NCBI GenBank assembly: GCA_002811675.1
Contig: PDIM01000016.1
Span: 21,432 to 67,052 of the forward strand
Reading direction: 5' to 3'
From: Ichthyosporea sp. XGB-2017a
Lineage: Eukaryota; Opisthokonta; Ichthyosporea
DNA length: 45,621 nucleotides
Positions 1 to 10,537 of this stretch are shown in pieces. Below the pieces are notes generated by a model. The model saw only the letters and a program-made list of their open reading frames with translations. It was not told the DNA's origin and searched no databases. Numbering within the stretch: position 1 is the stretch's first letter; the number at the start of each line of letters is the position of its first letter. The translations under genes were made by a program, and so were the position numbers.

Positions 1-120
1 AAAAAAAGGAAGTACCCAAACAAAAAAAAAAAAGGAAAAAAGAAAAAACGAAAAGCCACGAAAAAAGAAAAAAGAAAAAAGAAAAAATGCTGAAAAATTC
101 AAAAATCCCTGGAAAAAATG
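1..120. repeat. A-rich low-complexity tract
   Basis: The first 120 bases are almost only A with scattered G and C, made of short AAAAAAG units. No coding or RNA structure is visible. It may be the far 3' flank of a gene outside the window or simple-sequence DNA. Confidence 0.8.
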
Positions 121-474
121 AAAAAATGTGGATTCGGGTGTATAACACAAACACTTCAAGGGTTAGGGCTATAAGACTATATAAAAGAGGAGGAGACTGA
201 TGCAGGTCCAGAGACAGAGAGAAAGAGAGACAGATGTAGATCCACCCACCACTGTACCCCCTCCTCACATCACCTTGTCAGAGTCAGCCCCACCACTGCA
301 CTGTTGATCCACGGCTCCATGGTTCCAGTCAAGGATCGTATGTTCCAAGCCAATGTGTGTATACCTCTTTCACGGGAAACTGGACCTCATTTTAGGCACC
401 TTGTGACCTGATAAACCCAAGGGATATACCATTGTACGTGTAGAGAACGCCCTAAAGATAGATAGATTTCCGCA
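121..474 (+). promoter_or_regulatory. Upstream region of the CTC1-like gene with TATA-like box
   Basis: GGGTTAGGG (160-168) sits just before a TATA-like TATATAAAAG (178-187), about 290 nt ahead of the start codon. The rest is a purine-rich then mixed leader. Promoter function is inferred from position and motif only. Confidence 0.45.
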
Positions 475-3400
475 ATGCCAAGCCTAGAGAAGGTGTGTAG
501 TCTTCTGAAGAAGGCGGTACAGAGAGTACATATGGGTTGCCGTGGATGCAGCTCGCACCCGATTGAAGACGACCAACAAAGTGAATGGCTGGAAAAAACT
601 GCGCGATTTTTATATAAAAACTTCACTCCATTTTGCGAAAACGAGTCGTTTATCAAGAAATTAAGTCGAAATGTGCAGAGTGGCAGCTCAGAAACTGATA
701 TGACGCTCCATTGCATATTTCACACTGTCTTGATTTTACCATACCAAATGGAGCGTTTTCACGAAAGCAATAGTTCCGGCACAACAAAAGCTGTGTACGT
801 AATGGGCAAAATGGCAAGAACTAAAGCAGAAAGTAGTTCGACCTGCTGTGCTAGTGATATTTGCATATCTGACAGTGCTACTACGCTTCCGGTTCATATG
901 AGTTCGACGGCGAGTAGAAAAGTTCTAAGCTGGGTTGGAATTGAGTGCAACTCTACTGTTTTTGTGGTGATTATAAAACTGTGGAAATATGTACCTTGCC
1001 AAATACCTACAGGTTTGGTTTCTCGAAAGCATTCATTTGCATACGTTGAGCTACAAGAAGGGCCTGTGATGCTTGCAAAGCCACGCAGGGAAAGAGAGCT
1101 GAAAGGGGGACGGGTGATTCCGCTAGTGCATCTGGACTGGGAAGTTTTTGCGACAAATGATTCTTTTGTTGCAAAAATCGGAGCTATAAGCCCGCTTTAC
1201 ATCATAGGGAGGGCAAATTCGTTTTTTCTGTTAGAGCTGGTCGGCCTAGGCCCTCATTCTGACTATATGGTGCATTTGATTGTTAAAGAAAATGGAGTTG
1301 TTCACCTTCATTCTTTGCTGGAAGCTGGGAGTGTGTACCGATTTTGGGGAATTAAAGCGAGCACTATATTTAAAGGTGAAAAGCGTGAGCGGAAGTTGTT
1401 TAAGGCGCTTAAAAATTTTTCAGTGGCCCCCATAGAGGCAGAGGAAATTGAAAAATTAGAAGAGAACTTTAGCGTAATGTGCGAAGATGGGTTGTCTACT
1501 GAAAGCGCTGCGTGCTTGAAGAGAAGACGCTTGAAGGACGCCCCCATATCATTGAATGAAAGAGTTCGCGAGCGAAGTTTTACTCGAACTATTTCCTACA
1601 CTGGGACGATCACGAGAACAGTAAATGTGGAATGTGGCATGTATGAGCTGGATTATAAGTTGAAGCTTTTCGTCCCATTAAGTATATATTGCTATCATGG
1701 CCGCGGACTTCGCAAAGGCTCTCTTGTCAAAATCTTTAATTGCATTCCATTGTATGCGTTGTCAGCGATTAATACAGAAAGTTATGATCGACGCGACATA
1801 TGTGGACTTGCTTTTTGTGCGAGAACTTCAATTCATGTACAGAAATATGATTTTGGTAAAGAGTGTGATTTTTCCCCCTTCTACCCGTCAGTTTCGACAT
1901 TTTTGCCATATTTCAAATCTTGTTGTGTCCAACGATTTGCCAATGTAGTAGAAGTCTATATGGATATAGTGAAGAAGTTTAAGGGACTTCTTACTGAGAA
2001 GATTTTAAAGGGTACCTGTCTTAAGTCGCTCCTTGAGCACAATGAACGTGGTCTATTCCATGAAGTGGCAAAATTATTTGGACTTGAAGTGCGTCACAAT
2101 GATATATATGCAGAATTTTTTGGAAGTGGGAAAAACTGCTGCCTGGAGGGGAAGTGTATTCCGCTGCCTGTGTGCTTTCCCCCTCTTGAACGTATAGTGA
2201 ACTTATCAAAAGAATGTAGAAAACGCCCTTCTGATTTTCGTGATGAGTGGTCTTATGAAGTGATTGAGAGCGACAAGTTTTCGAACCGTGCAGTTCTGGT
2301 ACTTGTAACGCTTGATGAAAAAGGAGGACTTATCGCAAGTGACTCTTCGTCTAGCTTATCAATTGCATTTGACTTTCCTTCTCCAGAACTTGTGAACTCT
2401 ATTTTACTAATTAAACGGTTCGAGGTTGCATTCGAGTCATGGAATGACTTAGTTCTTTTACGCTCATCAACAATAATGACCTACATGCGAGCCAGAAGAG
2501 CTGATTGCTTTGTTGTCGTCCGGCTTGGTGCCGTCAGTAAAAGAAATTTGGCGTTAAACAACCCGCCTTGTGTATTTTACATCAGTAGTCGTAATTCATT
2601 TTCATGCAACCAGTACTCGCATAGGTGTGCGCACATCGAAGGCTGTATTCTCCGCGCCGGAGGTGCAAAACACCCAGCATCCCTTGCTCTCAAGGGCAAA
2701 GCCTCTAATTGGTTGAGTGTCCTAAGGGCGGGGAATACGTACACGTTTAATGGAGTAAAAATTTCAAAAAATGCATGCACCTCGTCTTCTGAAGAAGGAT
2801 ATACGTGCGAAGCTCTGGAGGGGTTTTCCGCTGAGCTCTTAGATAACCCAAATGGGCCTAAATGCGAAAACGGGGAGGATAATGAGAACGTAGTTTGGCC
2901 CATAAGCAAAATTTTGGCATCTCTTGATAACCCAGATGTATCAGTCCATGGGACAACTAATGCAAGCTACTTAACTTCTGTAGAGGGTATCATTGTTGAG
3001 CGCTCCCTGAGGTATTCTTCCAATAGCTCGAGTAGGAGTATTTCTCAGCAAGCGGGCACGAAAAATATAGCAAAAGAAAAACTAGAAACATCTATTATTG
3101 TACTTAAACTTCAAAATCCCTGCAGTCCTTTTGTTCTTGATTTGTATGTGTCTTTTGCAAATGTAAGCTCGTATGTTAAAGGTCTTTTGCCTGGTTCACA
3201 TATTCGAGCTACAAGGATATTGCGTAAAAATTCAAAGGCTGGAAAAGTGTACTGTTTATGCGTTCCATCATCTGATTTAGAGATTGTAGAGGCACCACAG
3301 TACTCATTATCTTTTATTAAAGGATCCTCTCTCCGAGAATTTCAAGAGCTTCATAGTATACCTTCAAAGTATATATTCCAACTTTATTCTTCTTTCTGTG

Positions 3401-4098
3401 GCAAAACGAAATGCTTCTTCCCATCTAAACAGGGAACGTCGCAAAATCTTTTTCAGATTAAAGGGCATGTAGTACAGGTGATAAAGGCTAGCTTTTGGTG
3501 GAGTTGTGATTGGTGCGGCTCAATCATGTTTTCCCAGGTGTGTGTTAATGGCTGTGGGGCACCATCGGTTCGATTGGCCAGAGGCAAAGCCAAAGGACTT
3601 GCCAAAAAAACTTTTTTTATTGAGGGGCATTTTATTGTGGACGATGGCACGGCAGAATGCTATTGCTTTGTGGAGAACGAAGCCATTTTTAAGATTTTCA
3701 GTTTCACTGATGCGGATGTGCAGTCATTGCAAAACATTTGTCTCCAGAGGGGCCCATGCCATTTTGGCTTTGAAGAGTTTTCAAAACGGGATGAGTCTAA
3801 ATTTGTTGAAAATGAAACTCTTCTTGGGAGAAAGCTATATGATCTTTTATTTAAAAGAATATTTTTGCGTCGAATATTCACGTTCTTTTGCTTTCAAAAA
3901 AGTAAGAGTGTCACGGGGCAGGACCCACCCTTGGAAAGTCGGAAATTCAAAAGCGGCCCACAAGTTTACTCTCTTCATTTCTTGCCCAAAGTGTACTTGC
4001 GTGTTGAGCACATAGTCCTACCACCACCTGTGAGTGATGGGCACAGATTGCTGGCGAAAGTGAAGCAGCACATGGCGAAAGAGCCTTTGGGATGTTGA
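475..4098 (+). CDS. CTC1: CTC1-like CST telomere-complex subunit
   Basis: An uninterrupted 1207-residue frame, close to the roughly 1217 residues of human CTC1. CTC1 is the large subunit of CST (CTC1-STN1-TEN1), which binds single-stranded DNA and brings DNA polymerase alpha-primase to telomeres for C-strand fill-in. The sequence reads as successive beta-rich segments typical of OB folds. Near the C terminus a zinc-ribbon-like set of cysteines (about C1011, C1014, C1023, C1027) follows an OB-like strand (IKGHVVQVI) and precedes another (GHFIVDDGTAECYCF), the arrangement expected for a CTC1/RPA-type OB domain. The ATG at 475 is the first in frame and no intron is needed. Assignment rests on length, OB character and the zinc ribbon; primary sequence is poorly conserved in this family, so another multi-OB protein is possible. 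Confidence 0.65.
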   Translation: MPSLEKVCSLLKKAVQRVHMGCRGCSSHPIEDDQQSEWLEKTARFLYKNFTPFCENESFIKKLSRNVQSGSSETDMTLHCIFHTVLILPYQMERFHESNSSGTTKAVYVMGKMARTKAESSSTCCASDICISDSATTLPVHMSSTASRKVLSWVGIECNSTVFVVIIKLWKYVPCQIPTGLVSRKHSFAYVELQEGPVMLAKPRRERELKGGRVIPLVHLDWEVFATNDSFVAKIGAISPLYIIGRANSFFLLELVGLGPHSDYMVHLIVKENGVVHLHSLLEAGSVYRFWGIKASTIFKGEKRERKLFKALKNFSVAPIEAEEIEKLEENFSVMCEDGLSTESAACLKRRRLKDAPISLNERVRERSFTRTISYTGTITRTVNVECGMYELDYKLKLFVPLSIYCYHGRGLRKGSLVKIFNCIPLYALSAINTESYDRRDICGLAFCARTSIHVQKYDFGKECDFSPFYPSVSTFLPYFKSCCVQRFANVVEVYMDIVKKFKGLLTEKILKGTCLKSLLEHNERGLFHEVAKLFGLEVRHNDIYAEFFGSGKNCCLEGKCIPLPVCFPPLERIVNLSKECRKRPSDFRDEWSYEVIESDKFSNRAVLVLVTLDEKGGLIASDSSSSLSIAFDFPSPELVNSILLIKRFEVAFESWNDLVLLRSSTIMTYMRARRADCFVVVRLGAVSKRNLALNNPPCVFYISSRNSFSCNQYSHRCAHIEGCILRAGGAKHPASLALKGKASNWLSVLRAGNTYTFNGVKISKNACTSSSEEGYTCEALEGFSAELLDNPNGPKCENGEDNENVVWPISKILASLDNPDVSVHGTTNASYLTSVEGIIVERSLRYSSNSSSRSISQQAGTKNIAKEKLETSIIVLKLQNPCSPFVLDLYVSFANVSSYVKGLLPGSHIRATRILRKNSKAGKVYCLCVPSSDLEIVEAPQYSLSFIKGSSLREFQELHSIPSKYIFQLYSSFCGKTKCFFPSKQGTSQNLFQIKGHVVQVIKASFWWSCDWCGSIMFSQVCVNGCGAPSVRLARGKAKGLAKKTFFIEGHFIVDDGTAECYCFVENEAIFKIFSFTDADVQSLQNICLQRGPCHFGFEEFSKRDESKFVENETLLGRKLYDLLFKRIFLRRIFTFFCFQKSKSVTGQDPPLESRKFKSGPQVYSLHFLPKVYLRVEHIVLPPPVSDGHRLLAKVKQHMAKEPLGC

Positions 4099-4272
4099 TG
4101 CTTCTGAGGAGTGCAGTCGACCTTTATTCTTCCGATAAAAAACTGTAAACGCGGGGGACTTGGGAGAAATTGCAATTTACAGTTCAAATTACAGTTCAAC
4201 AAGGCGCGTAAAAAGAGTTTTGTGAGGATGCACTAAAAAAGTACGGAAAAATTATTACTGAGTGTAGAGTGC

Positions 4273-5177
4273 ATGTGTATGAAGTATATGAAACGACAGA
4301 TGAGTTTCATTTCCAATTGTGTGGCCAAGGGTGAGGTTTTTCGTGTGTTTGGTCTGCTGAACACCCGTCACGGATCATATGTCGAGAAACACAGCACTAT
4401 TCACGCAGTGTATGCTAACGCCGAAAGACATGAAATAGTTGATAACTATCTACAGTGTAGCTCATAATAGGAAAGTGAGCGCATTCTTAGCCGAAGTAGC
4501 GCCTTAATTCCGATGCAAAATATAGTAAGAAAAATGGTTAGCGACCTGCGTGATCATCAACTTGAGCGGCTTGTTTCCGCTTTTGCACATGTTTACTGGA
4601 ATGATTAAAGCTGCTGTAACGGATAATTGACTACGACAATGGCATTTCCAATGGCACAGTCGGCGAAGTTGCTGGCTACTTATGGGATAATGATGAAGAT
4701 CAGCATTCATGTTCGACCATAGACATTGTTCAAGGAGTAAAGACCAGTCCCAAAGTGAGGAAATACGAAGCCAAGCCACGTGCAGTGTTGATAAAGGTTA
4801 TGCCTGGACTTATGGAACGACAGTTTCCGGGTCTTCCGAAGGACATATATCCTATTCCGATGGTGACAAAAAGAGTAAACAAGAAATTTAAGAAGAGCGA
4901 ATCTCGTCTGAAGTGCAATATTACACAGTTTCCTTTGTCTTGCGCAAAGGCATGCGCTTTCTACAAACTGCAAGGCAGAACTGTAGAAGGAGATTTGTTT
5001 TTACACAACTTAAGCGCTCGCGATGTGGATGTGGTGGCCGCCTATAGTGCCCCGACAAGAGTAAGGATGCTAAAGAATTTGTATGTTGCCGAGGCTTTAA
5101 AGGAGAAAGTTTGCTGTCGATGGAAGTATACACTGCAATCACAAATATATGCGCAGCGACGTAAGACCAAGGTTTAG
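4273..5177 (+). pseudogene. Decayed PIF1/Helitron-type helicase C-terminal relic
   Basis: Pieces of a superfamily 1 PIF1-type helicase are recognisable in order. First comes a segment with YANAERHEIVDNYL, resembling the TNAEVxxxN motif. Next is NGISNGTVGEV, resembling the NGxxGxV motif. Last is FPLSCAKACAFYKLQGRT, resembling the AYAxTxHKSQGxT motif, with VRMLKNLYV after it, like the SRVxxLxxLYV end. No N-terminal Walker A part is visible and the reading frame is broken in several places. The source could be a Helitron-like transposon or a lost host PIF1 paralogue. No Helitron ends or flanking repeats were found. Confidence 0.6.
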
Positions 5178-5807
5178 AACCGCGGAAGGTTAGCAAATTT
5201 TTGTACGGAAGTTGAAAATAAAAACTTTTGAATACAAAAGGCGGACAACGCAAAAAGCTTTTAACGACAATATTACATAGCATACAGCCTGAAGGAGAAA
5301 AGTCTCTTTCACAGAGTGTTTTACGAACCTTTTAAGATTGGGGTTATAAGTTATCGAGCGAGCTTGCGAGCGATTCCTCCTTACTGATCGACAATTTAAA
5401 TACACTTTTAGGGCGTCCTCTGATTGGCTCCTGGAATTTGCGCTACTATTTATAACCCTAAAGAAGAAAATGGCGAGCGAGCCGACCTTTAGGTCATTGC
5501 AATTTTAAGGATAAAGGATCAAGTGAACAAGACGCGTACTTGATAGGCAAATATGATTTCCAGAGGCCTTCCCTAATACGCGAAATGAGAAAAGCAGAAA
5601 ATGGGACATTTTGTGGCAGGGCGATAAATGTTTTTGTACTGCCAGATAGACCCTGATTTCCAGGCCGGAAGATATATAGACCCTGATTTCCAAGGAATGG
5701 AGTCATTGACAGAGGAGAGTTAAGTATTGAGGGCGGCATTTTCTATTTTCAAGATTTGACAGTGATCCCTCCACCAGGGCCTTTGATTCTCTTTGTGGGA
5801 TATAATC
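5178..5807 (+). promoter_or_regulatory. Upstream region of HIS6 with CCAAT box and AACCCTAA
   Basis: GATTGGCTCC (5422-5431, a reverse CCAAT box) lies inside a 25-nt module (5415-5439) that recurs at 43050-43074 with one mismatch. AACCCTAAA follows at 5454-5462. A 17-nt direct repeat, ATAGACCCTGATTTCCA, occurs at 5646-5662 and 5676-5692. No gene is seen here. Confidence 0.4.
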
Positions 5808-6885
5808 ATGACCATGTTCCGGGCATGCATTGATTTGCATGAAGGATGTGTGAAGCAGATTGTTGGCGGGACATTGTCAGACTCCACAGACGGAGTGGAC
5901 GGAGCTCATCTTAAAACAAATTTTGTATCGACCAAGCGCTCGTCTTTTTATGCATCGCTGTACAAAGAGAATGCCTTGAAAGGCGGGCATGTGATAATGC
6001 TTGGTGCAGGAAACAGAGATGCAGCTATCGAGGTATGGAACTATGGCAGTTTTGACCCTCTTTCGTAGTTTTCGATGGAAACGTTTGTGCTAACCTCTTT
6101 TGCTTGTATATTTTTTGCTTTTTTTGTTTCTTTTATTTCTTTTCTTGATGCTTCCGCCTTCAAAGGCTTTGCAGGCATATCCAAAGGGGCTTCAGATAGG
6201 GGGCGGGATAAATAACTCAAATGCCAAAGAGTGGCTTAATCTTGGGGCGAGCAAAGTCATCGTAACAAGTTGGATATTCCCAGAAGGTGTCTTTAGCATG
6301 GATAGATTGAAGGAACTTACTGGGGTGGTCGGCAAAGAAAATTTGGTTTTGGATTTGAGTTGTCGCTCAGGAGGAAATGGTAAATGGTTTGTGGCGATAA
6401 ACAAATGGCAAACTGTGACGTCTTTCGAAGTAAATAGAGGTGGGTGTGCTATCGTACAGTACTTGTTTTTTCAGTTTTGACAAACGAAGCTAACACAAAT
6501 AATAATGCAATATGTAGAAAATCTGGAAGTGCTGTCTGGCTATTGCTCGGAGTTTTTAGTCCATGCGGCCGATGTCGAAGGCCTATGCAAAGGCATTGAT
6601 GCGGGTTTAGTCAGATGTAAGTGTGAAGAGAGTTGACTTTTGGTCCTTTGTTTTTGCTCTGTATTGAATGTTTTTGAATGTCCTTTCATCGTTGTAGGTC
6701 TGGGTGAGTGGTGTACGATTCCGTGCACTTATGCGGGAGGTGGACGCTCCCTTGCTGACCTAAGCACGGTCCAAGAGTTATCTAACGGAAAAGTTGATCT
6801 CACCTTTGGGAGCGCACTTGATATCTTTGGAGGGACATTGGTGAGTTTTGAGGAGTGCGTTTCGTGGAATAAAAGAGGGACATAA
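5808..6885 (+). CDS. HIS6: ProFAR isomerase HIS6 (histidine biosynthesis)
   Basis: Four exons: 5808-6032, 6166-6439, 6518-6616, 6698-6885. They give 261 residues, exactly the length I recall for yeast His6. The enzyme isomerises ProFAR to PRFAR (step four of histidine synthesis) in a TIM barrel in the cytosol. Landmarks align with yeast His6 in order: [16 protein letters not shown] at the start, [40 protein letters not shown], then [16 protein letters not shown]. All introns are GT-AG and keep frame; the exon 2/3 join restores an 18-residue match of equal length to yeast. The ATG at 5808 is followed by a second at 5814. Presence implies a complete histidine pathway, which animals lack. Confidence 0.95.
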
Positions 6886-7672
6886 ACACAGCGAACATAA
6901 CCGTTGGAGATTGATTTTTGTGTTTTTTTGAAGACAACAAAAAACGAAATAAACGAAGAGAGAAAAGGAATTGTTTTCTGACTACTTCAATATTTCCTGA
7001 CATGGTTTCCCACAAAGTCCAAGGCTTACCTCCCAAGGGTAATGATAGAACAAAAGGAATACTAAAGACATCATTTTGTAACAGTGCTCTGGTAAACGAA
7101 GCAAAGGGCAGTGCTTAGTCCTGCTGCTACATGATAGATACCTGAGCTACATAGTTCTTGCTTGCCAGACTCCACCAGAGTGTTTCAAAGACCAGTGATT
7201 GATTGATCAGCTGATCATCAAGGGGGGAAGGTACCGAGGGAGGGAGGATCATGTGCGGGATGAGGGTTTATTATGGGGCTTCCCATACATAGCAATATAT
7301 CATACTATATATAACCCTAAGCTAGGTGGGGAGACGCATCACGCAGGGGCAGCTGCAGTGTTTAGTATCGCTAGCCTGGTACTAATAATTGGCCCACTCC
7401 ACCCCCCTTCTTCTTTTGCTAGACAAACACACAAGATTAGGACCAACCAGGTGAAATCAACAAATACTGTGGTAATAGAGGGACTCCTAGCTAGAGACTT
7501 TAGTTTAGCTTGTTTTGGTGGATTGACATTAAGTATAAAGAAGTGTTGGCTGAAAGGGATAGCTCCTCCTTGTCAATTTGTAGAAAGAAAACCCAGAGAA
7601 AGTTTCTTCGTTTTTGTAACTTGTTATGCGCCTTATAGCTGAGAGAAGAAAAAGAAAGAAATCAACATCAAA
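6886..7672. other. Intergenic and eIF5 leader region
   Basis: No convincing gene. It holds a palindrome, TGATCAGCTGATCA (7204-7217), a G-rich run GAGGGAGGGAGG near 7240, and AACCCTAA (7313-7320) about 355 nt before the eIF5 start. A likely polyadenylation-type AATAAA for HIS6 lies near 6947. Confidence 0.5.
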
Positions 7673-9057
7673 ATGTCGGTCAATGTTAATAGGAATGTCA
7701 CGGACCAATTTTATAGGTACAAGATGCCTAAAATAGTAGCCAAGGTGGAAGGAAAAGGAAATGGAATCAAAACTGTAATTGTCAATATGTCTGATGTCGC
7801 TAAGGCACTTGCCAGACCTGCAGAATGTATGTATAGATTTGTAGAGGACTCCTAGAGGAGTTGGTGAAGTAGAGTATTCATCTTTTTGCTTTTTCTTTTA
7901 TTTTTATAGATACCTGCAAATATTTCGGATGTGAATTAGGCGCCCAAACGCAAATGGATGCAAAAAATGATCGTTACATTGTAAATGGTGTGCATGATGC
8001 AAACAAATTGCAGAACCTTTTGGATGGATTTATTAGCAGGTTTGTCTTGTGCAATCAGTGCGACAATCCTGAGACTGATTTGCTTATTGACAAGCAGCAG
8101 TGCATCCATCAAAATTGTATTGCATGTGGCCACCGTGGTATGGTTGACATGAGACACAAACTCACCACTTATATAATCAAGAATCCGACTGAACAAATGA
8201 TGGGATCTAGTGGTGGTAAGAAGCAAAAGAAAGATAAAAAAGAGCGGAGAAAGGAGAAACAGGAACGGGAAAAGAATGGCACTACCCCAGATAGGGATCT
8301 TTCCCCGTCTGGATCTGCCGATCGCGGGGTTCCGAAGGAGAGTAGAAGACAGAGTGAAATTGATGGGGACTGGTCTGTTGATACAAGTGAATCGGCTGTT
8401 CGTGCAAGAAGACAGCAGCTTGAGCAGGACCTTGGAAGCACAGTGAAGAGCATGACTTTGAGTGACGCGGCTGATCTCCCGCTTAATGAGCGTTTAGATA
8501 TGTTCTTTGAGTATGTTAAAGGAAAACACTCTGTAAAGGAAATCTTTGATAAAGCCGTTGAACTTGATATTAAAGATAGGGCTGTAGGGATTTTGGTAGA
8601 AGTATATTTTAATGAAGATATTTTGAGCCAGATTCCTAAACATCGCAACTTGTTTTTGCGCTTTACTAACGATTCTAAAAAGGCACAAAAGTACTTTATG
8701 GGTGCGTTTGAGCGCCTTGTGGGAATTGCGTACCCTTCTCTGCTCCCCAAGACAGCCAATATCCTCATGGTATTTTATGACAATGACTATGTGGATGAGG
8801 AGGTAATGCTTCAGTGGGGGACAAAGGTCTCTTCTAAATACGTTCCAAAGGAAGTGTCTGGCCAAATTTTGAAGAAAGCGGAACCGTTTCTGACCTGGTT
8901 GGCAACTGCTGAAGAAGAGGAGTCCACTGATGATGACGATGACGTGCAGGTGGTTTATGATGACAAGGCAGATGTATCTGTGAACCGGGTAACCCCAGCC
9001 GCGGCTTCTGCTGCTGCCGATGAAGACGAGGAAGAAATCGATATTGATGATATTTAA
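7673..9057 (+). CDS. EIF5: Translation initiation factor eIF5
   Basis: Two exons, 7673-7826 and 7910-9057, give 433 residues (human eIF5 has 431). eIF5 is the GTPase activator for eIF2 in the 43S complex and helps start-codon choice. The N-terminal domain has [11 protein letters not shown] and [16 protein letters not shown], and the splice junction restores [13 protein letters not shown] four-cysteine zinc site follows (CNQC and CIAC). A lysine-rich linker leads to a W2 (HEAT-like) domain with acidic boxes ending near the C terminus. The 83-nt intron has a GTATGT donor and a pyrimidine-rich acceptor. The start codon has A at -3, a good context. Upstream HIS6 runs the same way but is unrelated. 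Confidence 0.97.
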
Positions 9058-9452
9058 CAAAAGAGAATTAAAAAGCCAAAGGGCATTTTTTTCCCTTTGC
9101 ATAATAGTATTAGTTGTTATTTATATTTAAAGCATTTTCACAAGTATGGAAGGCTCTTGACAAACATGGAAGAAGTACAAAAGTGGGTGTATGAATTGGG
9201 ATTTATTATAGTTCATACAGCGCTAACTTGTAAGGGTGAATTGGTATTCTCTTCTCCGTCTTGTATGGTGATTGGTGTCTGAGGGGATGTCTGGCCCATA
9301 TGTGCTTATGCTACTATAAACTTTGATTTTCCAAGAAGCTTGAATTGTTTCAGTTTTTTTTTTTTCTCGTTAGATGCTCCGTTAGCAATCTACCTTTTTT
9401 TCATTCTTTCTGCTTTCACTTTTTCTTTTTTCTGTTTTTCTTCTTGCATCCT
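9058..9452. other. Convergent 3' intergenic region
   Basis: This stretch separates the ends of eIF5 and the minus-strand Hsk3-like gene. It is AT- and T-rich (T runs around 9354-9440) with no supported gene or RNA. Confidence 0.5.
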
Positions 9453-9665
9453 TCACTCTTCATTTGGTGATTTCCCAGAGGCAAGAAAAATTGCAGCATG
9501 GGTTGTGCTACTATTAGTACATTCGGAAACTAGGGAACAGCCCTTTTCTATATTCTGCTCCAAATGCCTCATATTCATCTCAAGCTGATGTAAAGACTGG
9601 GCCAATTTTGCGTACTGATTAGCCCGACCAGGCAAGGTTTCCCTATGTTCATTTGCACTTGGCAT
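9453..9665 (-). CDS. Small coiled-coil protein, possible DASH subunit Hsk3
   Basis: A 70-residue frame starting in a good context (AAAATGCC). The central helix has the heptad pattern YAKLAQSLHQLEMNMRHLE, followed by a polar stretch and a conserved-looking HAAIFLASGK end. This layout (YAxLAxxLxxLxxNxxxxE, then xHxxxFxAS) resembles the fungal Hsk3 domain. Hsk3 is a small subunit of the DASH/Dam1 ring that couples kinetochores to microtubules. The match is from memory of the pattern only, and other small coiled-coil subunits remain possible. It is divergent from selenoprotein S, with 380 bp between the two start codons. Confidence 0.5.
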   Translation of the reverse strand: MPSANEHRETLPGRANQYAKLAQSLHQLEMNMRHLEQNIEKGCSLVSECTNSSTTHAAIFLASGKSPNEE

Positions 9666-10045
9666 TTTAGTTCAAGTCTGGAACAAAATCAAGCAATACA
9701 TAGATCAGTCAGTCGGTCTGCAAAGAAAAGAGAAATCCGGGAAGGGCAGAAAGGAAAAACCGAGGGGAAAAACAGGAAGAAATGGAACGGAAAATATGTT
9801 ACTGTACATAACTCCCCTAACCCTCCGTGAGGGGAATACTGCTGTCTACTGGTGGTGGTGATAGTGCGGTGTTTGTGTTTGTGTTGTTCTCGGCCACAAG
9901 AGTGGGGAAATCTAGCCCTGCAGGTGAACTGGCAAGGTATAGTCACAGGCATAAGACGAGAAGAGAAGAGATAGACGTATATTAGCTCGGGGACCGGAGA
10001 GTATTTGCATTGAACAGTGTGGCTTCTTCCGTACATTGGACAAAT
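9666..10045. promoter_or_regulatory. Divergent promoter region, Hsk3-like / SELENOS
   Basis: 380 bp lie between two divergent start codons. It includes a telomere-like CCCTAACCCT at 9815-9824. The arrangement suggests a shared bidirectional promoter; no TATA box is clear. Confidence 0.45.
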
Positions 10046-10537
10046 ATGGATTCCCCTCACAGAGACGGCGGTGAATTCGCTAGTAGTGAGGAAGCTGATT
10101 TCCAGGCGGCCATGGATCCCGAACGTCAGAAGCATCTGGTGTGGACACCTATTGGGCAAATGTGGAGCGTCATGCAGTCTTATGGATGGTACATGGTGAT
10201 ATGTGCAATCGCGTTTGTTGTTTTCAAGGATAAAATTATGGAAATGCTTCGCGGGAATAACTCAGGCGGCTATCGAACGGTTGATAGGGAGGATCTTCGT
10301 CTTATCAGGGAGCGGCAACAGGAAAAGCTGAACAAAGATGCTGCAGCTTACGAAGAAAGGAAGAAAAATGAGCCAGTGGCTTCACCGCCTGTTGAAACAA
10401 AAAAAGGGAAAGAAAAACTTGGGAAGTTAAATGCTGGATTTGCACCCCTCAGTGGATTTGGTGGTGGTAGTTCTGGAAGGTACAGGCCCAACGTATCTTC
10501 TCGATATAGCCACATCAAGCGTGGTGGCTGAGGTTAA
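10046..10537 (+). CDS. SELENOS: Selenoprotein S (VIMP) with in-frame UGA selenocysteine
   Basis: Reading through a TGA at 10529-10531 as selenocysteine gives 163 residues ending Gly-Gly-Sec-Gly, then TAA at 10535. Human SELENOS (189 residues) ends the same way. SELENOS is an ER-membrane protein that links Derlins and p97/VCP in ERAD. Visible parts are a short N terminus, one membrane helix (YGWYMVICAIAFVVF), a charged helical region (RLIRERQQEKLNKDAAAYEERKK), and the conserved tail GFAPLSGFGGGSSGRYRP that matches human GYNPLSGEGGG. The start is the ATG at 10046; there is no ATG further upstream in this frame. A SECIS lies downstream. The usual resolving cysteine in the GGGACS part is serine here. 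A simple open-reading-frame caller would end the protein two residues early. Confidence 0.93.

Noticed and set aside
387-716. Minus-strand frame of 109 codons over the CTC1 start
   Set aside because: Antisense to a long gene, with no recognisable domain.
9097-9282. Plus-strand frame after eIF5
   Set aside because: Random-looking composition in the 3' flank, no motif and no splice support.
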